From CAIRTM01 sp963723235 (GTDB lineage Bacteria > Desulfobacterota > WTBG01 > CAIYCZ01 > CAIRTM01), in contig CAVRPV010000002.1 of assembly GCA_963723235.1 (NCBI GenBank), positions 1 through 64,000 on the forward strand: 64,000 nt of DNA, in the 5' to 3' direction. The notes under the pieces are model-generated. The model saw nothing but the letters and a program-made list of their open reading frames with translations. It was not told the origin of the DNA and did no database searches. Below, in pieces: positions 25,855 through 34,571 of this stretch (positions within the stretch are counted from its first letter, which is position 1; each line of letters opens with the position of its first letter). Made by a program: the position numbers and the translations under genes.

Positions 25855-27045
25855 ATGCCATGCTCCAAACCATATGCGCTTTCACACACGCTTGAGCAAC
25901 TATTGGCGCAGCAATGCGGACTCGAGCAGGAACCCTGGCCTGATGCGGATATTGCGCGACTGGCCCGCTCGGTTAAAAAAATTGCCGATGTATACACTGA
26001 AGGCCACAACCCCCGTGCGCTTTTCTCGGACCCGGCAATGCGCATGGCATACAGCGCCTATTACCTGCCCTGTAATGCAATCAAACTGTTCCCCATACTG
26101 AGCGAGCTTGAACGCCGCAGTGCGCTGTTGCTCAAGGAACGCAGTCTGCGCGTACTTGATCTGGGTTGCGGACCGGGAACACTGCTTGCTGGACTGCTGG
26201 ATTACTGTGTGCAACAGCACGAACACAGCGGCCTTACGCTTGATCTGACGGGCATTGACCGTGACCCGGGTAATTGCAGCGCTGCCCGCGCACTGATTGA
26301 AGCATATAGCGCCAAGGCCCCTGGCGCCCCGTCTGTGGCGGCGCTGCACTTCCTGACGGGTGACATGCGCACCCTTGACAAACTGGCCGCAGCCGCACCC
26401 CACAGCGGTTTTGATCTTATCATGGCCGGCAATCTTATCAATGAACTCCACGGAGGTGAGCTCTCTGCTCTGGCCGACAGGATCACGGCACTGCTGAACC
26501 CCGCTGGCAGTATCATGATTCTTGACCCGGGCACACGCCAGTCTTTCAAAAACCTGCTGATGTTCAGGGATGAGCTGCTGAACCGGCACGGCATGCACCT
26601 GATAGCTCCCTGCCTGCAGGCGGGCACCTGCCCGCTGCAGAACTGCGCTGAGGCGTGGTGCCATGAAAAGCTTGCCTGGTCTCCTCCCCTGCAGGTCACA
26701 TCGATTGATCAGCGCACAGGCTTTACCAAGCACAAAGGAGTAAAATTTTCATACCTTGTCGTGAGCCGGGATACGCAAAGCCGGCTCTTTGCCGAAGGTT
26801 CCCCGGGGGAAGAAAATCTCTGGCGTGTTGCAAGCTATGTTATCCGCAATAAGGGCGAAGAGCGCCTGTATGTATGCAGCGGCCGCGAAAGGCTTCTGCT
26901 GCGGCGCCTGACACGCATCAGCGGCACGCTCAGCTCTGATTTCTCACATGCAGAGCGGGGAGACCTTGTCACCTTCACGGCAGCTGAGCCCCGCAACGAT
27001 TTTATGAACATCGGCCCCCGGACCATTTTCAAAAAAATCATCTAA
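25855..27045 (+). CDS. Rsm22/METTL17-family SAM-dependent methyltransferase
   Basis: 396 residues. LRVLDLGCGPGTLLAGLLDY is the SAM-binding motif I, FDLIMAGNLINEL motif IV. The family-specific AYYLPCNAIKLFPIL precedes it. After the methyltransferase fold a cysteine set, APCLQAGTCPLQNCAEAWCHEKL, resembles the Fe-S or zinc site of mitochondrial Rsm22/METTL17, and KGVKFSYLVVSR is the conserved strand that follows. These proteins associate with the small ribosomal subunit and are thought to methylate or assemble 16S-type rRNA. The C-terminal ~80 residues add a small beta-rich domain. The gene stands alone, divergent from the transglutaminase-like gene. Confidence 0.85.
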   Translation: MPCSKPYALSHTLEQLLAQQCGLEQEPWPDADIARLARSVKKIADVYTEGHNPRALFSDPAMRMAYSAYYLPCNAIKLFPILSELERRSALLLKERSLRVLDLGCGPGTLLAGLLDYCVQQHEHSGLTLDLTGIDRDPGNCSAARALIEAYSAKAPGAPSVAALHFLTGDMRTLDKLAAAAPHSGFDLIMAGNLINELHGGELSALADRITALLNPAGSIMILDPGTRQSFKNLLMFRDELLNRHGMHLIAPCLQAGTCPLQNCAEAWCHEKLAWSPPLQVTSIDQRTGFTKHKGVKFSYLVVSRDTQSRLFAEGSPGEENLWRVASYVIRNKGEERLYVCSGRERLLLRRLTRISGTLSSDFSHAERGDLVTFTAAEPRNDFMNIGPRTIFKKII

Positions 27046-27082
27046 AATTTTTCTCGCGCGGTTTTATTTTTTATCCGGGGTA

Positions 27083-27110
27083 TTGACTTTGATTCTTGCC
27101 CGACTATATA
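27083..27110 (+). promoter_or_regulatory. Sigma70-type promoter of the candidate ncRNA
   Basis: TTGACT (27083-27088) and TATATA (27105-27110) are 16 bp apart. Transcription would start at about 27117, in non-coding sequence 38-72 bp after the methyltransferase stop. Confidence 0.65.
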
Positions 27111-27116
27111 TGTAAG

Positions 27117-27340
27117 TAAGAGATAAACAACAATTCTGGAGTGTGCGAACAACCGCCAAACGTAGCAAAATCTATCATAATACTAAAAGGTCCATTGGTC
27201 GGAGAGACCCTACGTTGGACCAGATCTGCTCAGACAGATCAGTAGCAAAAACATAGAGTTTTTTGCAAAGTGGCGGAACGGCATTCCGGATTTCATAAAA
27301 AGACCCTCTCGGACGAACGGTGCTCCTTGAGGGCCTTTTT
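27117..27340 (+). ncRNA. Candidate structured RNA of unknown class (about 220 nt)
   Basis: A promoter, an extensively self-complementary body and a terminator form one unit without coding content. Helix P1 pairs 27132-27143 with 27282-27293 (12 positions, one mismatch, two G-U). P2 pairs CCGCCA (27153-27158) with TGGCGG (27271-27276). P3 pairs GCAAAA/TTTTGC and TCTAT/ATAGA (27165-27175 with 27253-27266). At the top sit two hairpins, GGTCCA/TGGACC (27189-27221, with inner GGTC/GACC) and GATCTG/CAGATC (27223-27240). The terminator follows. Closed long-range pairing and size recall 6S RNA, but I cannot assign a family. It may instead be a leader controlling the downstream transferase gene. Confidence 0.6.
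27302..27340 (+). terminator. Terminator closing the candidate ncRNA
   Basis: CCCTC (27304-27308) pairs with GAGGG (27329-27333), extended by G-C and A-T outside one mismatch, and five T follow at 27336-27340. Confidence 0.65.
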
Positions 27341-27356
27341 ATTTTGCCTTGCGGGG

Positions 27357-27371
27357 TTTGGTTCGACCAAA
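27357..27371. promoter_or_regulatory. Palindrome before the leucyltransferase gene
   Basis: TTTGGT-TCG-ACCAAA, a perfect dyad between the terminator and the first plausible start codons (27378, 27426). It is a possible operator. Confidence 0.35.
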
Positions 27372-27377
27372 TCTCCG

Positions 27378-28097
27378 ATGATTGATCCGGACCGTGCCCG
27401 GTGCATGCATAAGGACCATGTTGCGATGAATATCTACCGGACCTGTAACGGCCCCTGCCCGTACCTTCCAACCGGTCAATGGATAACCGATGTGTTTTAC
27501 GCCGGATGCATCACGGGTCGCAGCTATGAGGACCTGCTTGAAAAAGGCTGGCGCCGAAGCGGGTGCTGTTTTTACCGGAACACCTGTGCGGACTGCAGCA
27601 GCTGCATACCCCTCAGGGTTGATGTACACCGTTTTCATCCCAACAGGTCACAAAAACGCACGCTCAGGCACAATCGAGATATTACGGTTGAGCGAATTCC
27701 GGCAATGTTTCATGCGCAGGACTTTGCTCTCTATAAAACATACTGCCTCACCCGGCATAGCCAGAGTCCGAGCGAGGACGATTACAACCATTTCCTGGTC
27801 CAATCACCCCTTATGACGCACATAATGCGCTATTGGGCCGGGTCAACCCTGTTCGCCGCAGCCTGGATTGATATGCTCCCCTTGTCGATTTCAAGCGTGT
27901 ATTGTGCCTATGACCCCGCATACCTGCGGCGCTCACCCGGCACACTGTCAATCCTGCACCAGATTGAACTGTGCCGCGAACTGCAAAAACCCTGGCTGTA
28001 TCTCGGGTTTTACGTGCAGGCAAGTCCCCGGATGCGCTACAAAAAAAACTTTCAACCCTGCCAGGCGCTCATGAACCAACAGTGGCGCAGCCTCTGA
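27378..28097 (+). CDS. bpt: Aspartate/glutamate leucyltransferase (Bpt/Ate1 family)
   Basis: Transfers Leu from leucyl-tRNA to N-terminal Asp or Glu, marking proteins for ClpS-ClpAP (bacterial N-end rule). The N-terminal cysteine motif CPYLPTGQW and the CCFYRNTCADCSSCIPLRVDV stretch are family hallmarks; YKTYCLTRHSQS, LSSVYCAYDPAYLRRSPGTLSI and YLGFYVQASPRMRYKKNFQP are its core. ATG 27378 gives 239 residues. ATG 27426, behind AAGGA, gives a slightly short N terminus and is the alternative. The gene lies directly after the candidate ncRNA and its terminator. Confidence 0.88.
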   Translation: MIDPDRARCMHKDHVAMNIYRTCNGPCPYLPTGQWITDVFYAGCITGRSYEDLLEKGWRRSGCCFYRNTCADCSSCIPLRVDVHRFHPNRSQKRTLRHNRDITVERIPAMFHAQDFALYKTYCLTRHSQSPSEDDYNHFLVQSPLMTHIMRYWAGSTLFAAAWIDMLPLSISSVYCAYDPAYLRRSPGTLSILHQIELCRELQKPWLYLGFYVQASPRMRYKKNFQPCQALMNQQWRSL

Positions 28098-28234
28098 AAT
28101 CCCGCTCTGCGCCAGCACATCAGCACAAGCACAGGCACGCCTGCAAACCACGCTCCGCGGCAGTCACATGATGAGCTGACGTGACACATTCCCATAATGC
28201 GCTTACAACCAAACCCTTCGCCAGGACTTAGCTG

Positions 28235-28263
28235 TTGACAATGGCACACATTCAGCGTAATAC
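28235..28263 (+). promoter_or_regulatory. Sigma70 promoter of the cNMP/HPt-like gene
   Basis: TTGACA (28235-28240), 17-bp spacer, TAATAC (28258-28263), 39 bp before the ATG at 28302. Near consensus. Confidence 0.75.
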
Positions 28264-28301
28264 TGTTTTAGAAGTAAACAATCGCACAAAGAGCCTCCCC
28301 C

Positions 28302-29288
28302 ATGAACGAAATGAACACTGAGCATGCAATCCAGAAGGTAATAATCCGCCAGTATGCCCCTCACGACATAATCGTGGATGAGGGGTCCTCAAATGAACGC
28401 TTTTATGTGATCATGCAGGGCAGGGTTGAAATTTTACAGGCCGACAAAGGCCTCCGGATTCTCAAGGATGGTGATGTTTTCGGCCTTGAAAATTATTACC
28501 TTCAGCTGCCCTATACCACAACCGCAATTTCGCGCGCCACATCACGCATCGCCTCCTACCATATCAGCATGATTCATGAAATTATTTATGACCACCCGCA
28601 GCTGGCCCATCAAATTCTGACCTCTGTGGTGCGCCAGCTCGAACAGACCACCAAGCTGGCTGTAAAGCACATGCCCACGATAAAAACCATTGACTTCAAA
28701 AAACTCATTCTTCAGGATGATGGAAACGAGCTCGAAGATATTTTCTCTGCAATTATTGAAGCCTGCGCAGAGGAAACCGGTGTGCAGGCCGCACCGCCGC
28801 CCGAGTTGAAAATCGAATTCAAGGATTTCCACGATGAGGTACTTTCATACTTCATTGAAGAATCCTCTGAGCTCATCAAGGATGTACAGGGAATCGGCGA
28901 GATGCTTAAGCTGGTCGGCATTCCCAATGACCGCGAGTTTCAAATGCTGCAGGAATTTGTTCAGAAGCTGCATCGCCTGATCGGCGGCACGTCATCCATG
29001 GGCTTTGATTCGTTCTCACGCCTCTCCCGTAAAACATCGCTGCTGTCGGCCGAATGCGCCATGTGCCACGACATAACGATCCGGTCCCTGATCAGCAACA
29101 TGAACCTGGTAGTATCGGTGCTTGAGACCTGCTTTGCCAGCGTTGAGTCCATCAAGCGCGTTGAGCACAGCATTCCCGCCATTGAGCAATATCTGGATAT
29201 GTGCCTGCTGTCCATCGGCATTGCCAATCCTGATATTAAGGATCAGACGCAAATCGACCAGATATTCACTGACCTCAAAAACAACTGA
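28302..29288 (+). CDS. Cyclic-nucleotide-binding domain protein with HPt-like C-terminal domain
   Basis: 328 residues. Residues 15-120 form a cNMP-binding beta-roll (IVDEGSSNERFYVIMQGRVEIL, LKDGDVFGLENYY). Residues about 175-265 are helical and read EEFVQKLHRLIGGTSSMGFDSFSRLSRKTSLL, which resembles a histidine phosphotransfer domain (consensus H-x-L-K-G-x-A-x-x-x-G), with His224 at the phospho-acceptor place. No DNA-binding domain or kinase is present, so it is probably a signalling adaptor that receives phosphate and senses a nucleotide or other small molecule. It is monocistronic with a strong promoter and followed by a dispersed repeat. Confidence 0.72.
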   Translation: MNEMNTEHAIQKVIIRQYAPHDIIVDEGSSNERFYVIMQGRVEILQADKGLRILKDGDVFGLENYYLQLPYTTTAISRATSRIASYHISMIHEIIYDHPQLAHQILTSVVRQLEQTTKLAVKHMPTIKTIDFKKLILQDDGNELEDIFSAIIEACAEETGVQAAPPPELKIEFKDFHDEVLSYFIEESSELIKDVQGIGEMLKLVGIPNDREFQMLQEFVQKLHRLIGGTSSMGFDSFSRLSRKTSLLSAECAMCHDITIRSLISNMNLVVSVLETCFASVESIKRVEHSIPAIEQYLDMCLLSIGIANPDIKDQTQIDQIFTDLKNN

Positions 29289-29339
29289 ACACCCAGCAAC
29301 CGCTTCGTACGCACAACACACTAACAAACTGTTAAAAAA

Positions 29340-29478
29340 GTCTTTTCATGCAGACTGTTCAAAAATGCTCAGATGCAAGGCGCGTACGATCATGAGAAAT
29401 GAGGCGTACTTTTTGTACGCCGCAAAGACGAATGATGAGCGCAACGAAGCAGATGTGCGTTTTTCAACTGCCTGCTAA
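29340..29478 (+). repeat. Dispersed intergenic repeat, copy A
   Basis: Starts CTGTTCAAAAATGCTCAGATG and CAAGGCGCG, contains the perfect hairpin GGCGTAC-TTTTT-GTACGCC (29403-29421), and ends CGCAACGAAGCAGATG...GTTTTTCAAC. It fills the space between two plus-strand genes. Confidence 0.75.
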
Positions 29479-29512
29479 ACACACCATATTCATCTGTTCC
29501 CGGGAGATCACC

Positions 29513-30701
29513 ATGAATCTTGCATTTACCTATTACATGCCCACACGGCTGCTGTTCGGCGCCGGCACACTCAAAGAACTGGCAACAACACCTTTCCTGC
29601 CGGGCAGAAAGGCCCTGATAGTGATCGGCGCGGCAGGCGCCATGCGCAAGCACGGCTACCTTGACACCGTGGTGAAACTGCTGGCCGCGAACAAGGTTGC
29701 AAGCGTCGTGTTCGACAAAATCCTGGCCAATCCGGTTGAGGAAAATGTCATGGATGGTGCTGCAGCAGCCCGCGACAACGGATGTGATTTCGTGCTGGGC
29801 CTGGGCGGCGGCAGCAGCATTGATGCAGCCAAAAGCATCGCGGTTATGGCCACCAATCCCGGCACCTACTGGGACTATATGAATGGCGGAACCGGCGGTG
29901 GGAAAATGCCGCCGAACAAGGCGCTGCCGCTGGTTGCGATTCCAACAACAGCCGGAACCGGCACCGAGGTTGATCCCTGGACCGTCATCACCAAAACCAG
30001 CACAAATGAAAAAATAGGCTGGGGCATTCCGGACACGTTTCCGAAGCTCTCAATTGTCGATCCTGAACTGATGCTGAGCGTGCCGCCGCGCATGACGGCC
30101 TATACCGGCATAGATGCCTTCTGCCATGCAGTGGAATGCTACCTGGCTATCGTCAACCAACCTGCCTCTGACAGCCATGCCCTTGAAGCGATATCGCTTA
30201 TCACGCGCTATCTGCCCATTGCCGTCAAGGACGGGAAAAACATGGAGGCGCGCTCAAAACTTGCCTGGGCATCAACCGAGGCAGGAATCTGTGAATCGCT
30301 GTCATGCTGTATTTCGCATCATTCAATGGAGCATGCCATCAGCGCCTACTTTCCCGGAAACCCCGCATGGCGCGGGACTGGCACTTCTGTCCGTAGCTTA
30401 TTTTTCATACCTGGCCGAACGCTGCCCTGAGCGCTTCAATGCCATGGCACGCGCCATGGGCGCCGACACCACGGGTATGAACCAACAGGAACAGGCGGCT
30501 GCATTTATAGCCTGCCTGAAAAAACTGCTTGCGGATGCCGGGATTGGCAATGAAAAACTCTCGGATTACGGCGTGACCCGTGAGGATATTCCCCGGCTGG
30601 CGCAAAACTCACACCATGCCATGGGCTTTCTCTATGACCTGACACCGGTACCCTTGAGTGAGCAGGACACAGCAGAGATTTTTAAACGCGCGTTTGCCTG
30701 A
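29513..30701 (+). CDS. Iron-containing alcohol dehydrogenase, one frameshift
   Basis: ATG 29513 behind GGGAGATCACC gives MNLAFTYYMPTRLLFGAGTL, the start of group III Fe-ADHs. GLGGGSSIDAAK is the nucleotide-binding loop; PLVAIPTTAGTGTEVDP and GIDAFCHAVECYL (metal ligands Asp and His) are present. Near 30357 an extra G shifts the frame. The alternative frame reads TFPETPHGAGLALLSVAYFSY with the remaining metal histidine and continues to 30701. The span is 3n+1. Such enzymes interconvert aldehydes and alcohols with NAD(P)H, for example butanol or propanediol dehydrogenases; the substrate is not determinable. Confidence 0.85.
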
Positions 30702-30802
30702 GATCAGCCGGCCGCAGGATGCGCACGGGCGCACCCTGCGGATTCCATTTGGCGGGTTGACACTCGCTCTACAAGCGGGATCATAAGAACAACTTTTGTT
30801 GG

Positions 30803-30910
30803 GGCTGCCCAAAAATGACCGGATGCAAGGCGCGCGAAGATGCAGGAATGAGGCCTGCGTTTTGTACTCCGTGTGTAGCTCACCGCAACAGACGAACGTT
30901 TTTCAACAAC
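30803..30910 (+). repeat. Dispersed intergenic repeat, copy B
   Basis: CCAAAAATGACCGGATGCAAG then GCGCG at the start and ACGTTTTTCAACAACC at the end, like copy C at 49.9 kb. The centre is more diverged than in copies A and D. Confidence 0.65.
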
Positions 30911-31562
30911 CCCCCAGACAGGCCATGATTGCCTCTGCCATCAGCCGGTACCCGGCCTCAGAGGGATGCACACGGTCATACAGTACCAGACTGTCATGCG
31001 GGGTGCCTGCGGCAATGGCATCGCGCCAAAGCTCATCAACCAAGGCAACGCCGCATTCCTTCTCCCGGGCAATGTCTTTCAAAGCCCCGTAAAACGGAGC
31101 GACCACATCAAGCTCAGAGGCGTCAGCAGGCAACGTTGAGGTGAGCAGCAGGACTTCAGCACTGCTTTCCTGCCGGATTCTCTCAACAATAGCTTCAATT
31201 GAGCGCCGGAATTCCCCAAGGCTGCACCCGCAGAAAGCGTCGTTGAGCGCGAACTGCACCATGACACAATCAGGCCTATAACTGAGCGCGTCCTGCTGCA
31301 GGCGGTAGAGACCACCGGGGGCCGTGTCGCCGGGTATGCCGCTGTTGATAATCCGGACATCGGCCTTCGGAAAGCGGATCAGCAGCATGTCGCGCAGAAA
31401 CTCGGTATAGCCGCGCGCAACCATCCAGCCGCTGGTCAGTGAATCGCCCAGCGCGACAATGGTCACCGCAGAACCTGATTGTAGTTTTTTGATTGTATTC
31501 TCAAGGTGAGATGCCATATCCTGCAAGCCCTCAAAAACCGGCCCGGCATCAGCGCTGCCCAA
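30903..31562 (-). CDS. SGNH/GDSL-family esterase
   Basis: Contains block I VTIVALGDSLTSGW (catalytic Ser), block II NSGIPGDTAPGGLYRL (oxyanion Gly), block III VMVQFALNDAF (Asn) and block V LYDRVHPSEAGYRLMAEAI (Asp and His). This is the TesA-like arrangement that hydrolyses thioesters, lysophospholipids or simple esters. No signal peptide is obvious, so it is probably cytosolic. ATG 31517 (MASHLENTI) is an alternative, shorter start. It is followed in the same direction, upstream, by nusB, and its 3' end overlaps repeat copy B. Confidence 0.85.
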   Translation of the reverse strand: MGSADAGPVFEGLQDMASHLENTIKKLQSGSAVTIVALGDSLTSGWMVARGYTEFLRDMLLIRFPKADVRIINSGIPGDTAPGGLYRLQQDALSYRPDCVMVQFALNDAFCGCSLGEFRRSIEAIVERIRQESSAEVLLLTSTLPADASELDVVAPFYGALKDIAREKECGVALVDELWRDAIAAGTPHDSLVLYDRVHPSEAGYRLMAEAIMACLGGC

Positions 31563-31582
31563 TGGAACCGGACGAAGCGGAC

Positions 31583-31996
31583 TTATGTTTTCAAGCCGGA
31601 AGTGCTGTCGGCAATGCTGTCAAGCACGCCGTTGATAAATGCACCCGACTGATCGCAGCCGAACTTCTTGCCAAGCTCAATTGCCTCGTTCAGGGTAACC
31701 TTATAGGGGATATCCTTGCAGTAGAGCATTTCATAAATGGCCACGCGCAGGATGTTGCGGTCAATCGGGGTAATGCGCTCAAGCGACCAGTTTTTCGCGG
31801 TAGCGACGATGCTGGCGTCAAGGGACTCGCGGTTCTCCCACACGCCCCGGGCAATACGCTCCGCAAAATCCCTGACAACATCGCTGTGAACGTGGAGTTC
31901 CCAGAATGCCGGCAGGGTCTGCTCGATATCCTGGGCATTCATTTCCAGTTGATACAAAATCTGAACGGCAACAGTTCTGCCTTTTCTGCGGCTCAT
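31583..31996 (-). CDS. nusB: Transcription antitermination factor NusB
   Basis: 137 residues beginning MSRRKGRTVAVQILYQLEMN, the all-helical NusB fold, with IDRNILRVAIYEMLYCKDIPYKV and LNEAIELGKKFGCDQSGAFINGVLDSI as the conserved C-terminal helices. With NusE (S10) it binds boxA of rRNA leaders and supports antitermination. It is the last gene of the riboflavin operon, a common arrangement in deltaproteobacteria. Confidence 0.96.
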   Translation of the reverse strand: MSRRKGRTVAVQILYQLEMNAQDIEQTLPAFWELHVHSDVVRDFAERIARGVWENRESLDASIVATAKNWSLERITPIDRNILRVAIYEMLYCKDIPYKVTLNEAIELGKKFGCDQSGAFINGVLDSIADSTSGLKT

Positions 31997-32131
31997 CGGT
32001 CGTCTATCACAATAAGAAATTTCAGCGCAGGCGCTTTCCGTCGTAGTGACGTCAAAAAAAACAGGTGCCGTTACAAAGACCGTTGCTCGCCAAATGCAGC
32101 GCTGTCCGGGCGGTGTTCGAACCGCCGCCTG

Positions 32132-32596
32132 CTACATCTTTTTCAGCAGATTAACCATCTCAATCGCGGAAACAGCGGCATCCCAGCCCTTGTTGCCGGA
32201 TTTGCTGCCGGCGCGTTCAATGGCCTGCTCGATATTTTCAGTTGTCAAAATGCCGAACGTCACCGGAATCCCGCTGTCAAGAGCGATGGAGGCAATGCCC
32301 TTTGACACTTCGGCAGCAACATACTCAAAATGCGGTGTCGCCCCGCGAATAATGGTGCCGAGGCAGATTACCGCATCGTATTTTTTCGATGCAGCCGCTT
32401 TTTTGGCAGCCAGCGGTATCTCAAAGGCGCCCGGCACAATGATAATAGAAATGCTGTCCTCACTGGCACCATGGCGCATAAGCGCGTCCATGGCTCCGCC
32501 CTGCAGACGGTTAACAATGAAATCATTAAAGCGGCTGCAGATAATTGCAAACCGGAACCCCTGCGCATTTAAATTGCCTTCGTATGTCGTAGTCAT
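32132..32596 (-). CDS. ribH: 6,7-dimethyl-8-ribityllumazine synthase
   Basis: 154 residues. Condenses 5-amino-6-ribitylaminouracil with 3,4-dihydroxy-2-butanone 4-phosphate. Visible motifs: FAIICSRFNDFIV near the start, VPGAFEIPLAAKKAA, CLGTIIRGATPHFEYVAAEV (substrate loop, with catalytic His) and PVTFGILTTENIEQAIERAG. The protein forms pentamers or icosahedral shells. It follows ribBA by 53 bp. Confidence 0.97.
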   Translation of the reverse strand: MTTTYEGNLNAQGFRFAIICSRFNDFIVNRLQGGAMDALMRHGASEDSISIIIVPGAFEIPLAAKKAAASKKYDAVICLGTIIRGATPHFEYVAAEVSKGIASIALDSGIPVTFGILTTENIEQAIERAGSKSGNKGWDAAVSAIEMVNLLKKM

Positions 32597-32649
32597 GCGA
32601 GTCCTTTCTGTGATTGTTCCATACTATCGCCTGCTGGCGGTTAGTCGTG

Positions 32650-33864
32650 CTACTCGTTTTCGTCAAGGTCGAGAATATGCCCCATGCGTTTTTTCTTGGT
32701 TGACAGATAATGCAGATTTTGCGGCAACGGCTGGATTTCAATCGAAACACGCTCTGTGATTTCAAGCCCGTAGGCCTCAAGCCCGATAATCTTTTTAGGA
32801 TTATTCGTCAGGAGCCTGATCTTGGAGACACCGAGATCGCGCAGTATCTGGGCGCCGACCCCGTAGTCGCGCAGATCGGCATCAAAGCCAAGATCCTCAT
32901 TGGCCTCAACCGTGTCACGGCCCTTGTCCTGCAGGGCATAGGCCCTGATCTTGTTGAGAAATCCTATGCCGCGGCCTTCCTGGCGCATGTACACGACAAT
33001 ACCCTTGCCCACCCGGGAGATTTGCTGCATGGCGCTCATCAGCTGCCCGCCGCAATCGCAGCGCATAGACCCAAGAGCATCGCCGGTCAGGCACTCTGAG
33101 TGCACCCGCACGAGCACGGGTTCATCGGGCTCCCACGATCCCTTGATAAGCGCCAGATGGTGATGCGTATCAACCGTATTTTCATAGACCACCATGTGAA
33201 AATCACCGCCGTAATGCGAAGGCAGCGTTGTCTCCACCATGCGCTTTACCAGGGATTCCCTGGTAAGCATGTATTTAATAATATCGGCAACCGACACAAT
33301 GCACAGATCATGCTCCCTGGCAAAGACCTCCAGCTGCGGCATGCGTGCCATGGTGCCGTCATCGTTCATGATTTCACAGATGATACCGGCCGGTTTAAGA
33401 CCGGCCAGCCGGCACAGATCGACTGAGCCTTCAGTCTGGCCTGTGCGCCGCAGAACACCGCCCGGCATAGCCCGCAACGGAAACACATGCCCGGGACGGC
33501 CCAGATCAGCCGGTTTGCAGTTCTCGTCGATAGCGGTCAGAATCGTGTGGGACCGGTCCCCCGCTGAAATGCCGGTAGTGGTCCCCTTGACCGCGTCAAT
33601 GGAAACGGTAAAGGCCGTGTGAAATGATGAGGTGTTGTCCTGCACCATGGTCGGCAGATCAAGCTCCCGGCAGCGCTCTTCCGTGAGCGAAAGACAAATC
33701 AGGCCGCGTCCGTATTTGGCCATGAAGTTGATGGCCTCCGGGGTGACGTATTGCGCGGCCATGGTGAGATCGCCTTCGTTTTCGCGGTCCTCATCGTCGA
33801 CCATGATGACCATGCGGCCCGCTTTGATTTCTTCAATTGCTTTTAGAACTCGATTAATCGGCAT
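32650..33864 (-). CDS. ribBA: Bifunctional RibBA: DHBP synthase / GTP cyclohydrolase II
   Basis: The N-terminal ~200 residues (MVDDEDRENEGDLTMAAQYV, HTEGSVDL-type RRTGQTEGSVDLCRL) make 3,4-dihydroxy-2-butanone 4-phosphate from ribulose 5-phosphate. The C-terminal part (VRVHSECLTGDALGSMRCDC, zinc cysteines; VVYMRQEGRGIGFLNKI) opens GTP to start the other branch of riboflavin synthesis. I chose ATG 33864 (MPINRV), spaced after GAGGAAAG; a TTG 12 bp upstream is in frame. It supplies both precursors consumed by RibD and RibH beside it. Confidence 0.97.
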   Translation of the reverse strand: MPINRVLKAIEEIKAGRMVIMVDDEDRENEGDLTMAAQYVTPEAINFMAKYGRGLICLSLTEERCRELDLPTMVQDNTSSFHTAFTVSIDAVKGTTTGISAGDRSHTILTAIDENCKPADLGRPGHVFPLRAMPGGVLRRTGQTEGSVDLCRLAGLKPAGIICEIMNDDGTMARMPQLEVFAREHDLCIVSVADIIKYMLTRESLVKRMVETTLPSHYGGDFHMVVYENTVDTHHHLALIKGSWEPDEPVLVRVHSECLTGDALGSMRCDCGGQLMSAMQQISRVGKGIVVYMRQEGRGIGFLNKIRAYALQDKGRDTVEANEDLGFDADLRDYGVGAQILRDLGVSKIRLLTNNPKKIIGLEAYGLEITERVSIEIQPLPQNLHYLSTKKKRMGHILDLDENE

Positions 33865-33891
33865 AGCTTTCCTCAAATCTCTCTACAGCCA

Positions 33892-34536
33892 TTACGACTG
33901 CAAAAAATCATGTTTTGCCAGCAGCTCGCGCGTAACGCCGCCTGCGGAGCCGGAGCGTAAAAATTTTTCTACATACTTTCCAAGCATGTCATTTTCAATG
34001 TTTACCCGCTCGCCGGGTTTGCGATCGCACAGCGTCGTGTTAGCGAGCGTGTGCGGAATAATCATAACAGAAAACCCGCTCGATTCAACCGTATTGATCG
34101 TAAGGCTGATGCCGTCGATGGCAACCGATCCCTTTACGATCATGAAAGCCAGCAGAGCCTTGGGCGCGTTAAAATCAAGCCGCGTAAACGCTCCCGCGCG
34201 GCGCACGGACTGCAGCGTTGCCTGACCGTCCACATGGCCGGAAACAAGATGGCCGCCCAGGCGATCAGAGAGCCTCAAGGCCCGCTCAAGATTCACCCGC
34301 GCACCGGCCTTTTTCGAACCCAGCGTTGTTGCGCCAAGGCTCTCCGGTGATACGTCCACCACGAAACCTTTTTGGGAAAACGATGTAACCGTCAGGCAAA
34401 CCCCGTCAACCGCGATACTCTCGCCGTTGCTCAGTTCCGCTACAGGCAAAGGACTGCCGAGCAGCAGCTGCAACCCGCCGGCTGTGCGATCACAGCGCTC
34501 AACAACACCGATTGCTTCAATAAGGCCGGTAAACAT
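33892..34536 (-). CDS. ribE: Riboflavin synthase alpha chain
   Basis: 214 residues in two similar lumazine-binding domains: MFTGLIEAIGVVERCD with the conserved MFTG start, SIAVDGVCLTVTSF in domain 1, and GSVAIDGISLTINTVESSGFSVMIIPHTLANTTL in domain 2. It dismutates two lumazine molecules into riboflavin. It lies between ribD and ribBA, 27 bp before ribBA. Confidence 0.97.
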   Translation of the reverse strand: MFTGLIEAIGVVERCDRTAGGLQLLLGSPLPVAELSNGESIAVDGVCLTVTSFSQKGFVVDVSPESLGATTLGSKKAGARVNLERALRLSDRLGGHLVSGHVDGQATLQSVRRAGAFTRLDFNAPKALLAFMIVKGSVAIDGISLTINTVESSGFSVMIIPHTLANTTLCDRKPGERVNIENDMLGKYVEKFLRSGSAGGVTRELLAKHDFLQS

Positions 34537-34571
34537 GTTTCACACCATTACAGGCTGCCAGCAGCATCGTT

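Noticed and set aside
27117..27340. Firm assignment as 6S RNA, SRP RNA or tmRNA
   Set aside because: SRP and tmRNA signature sequences are absent; 6S would need the conserved central bubble, which I cannot confirm by eye.
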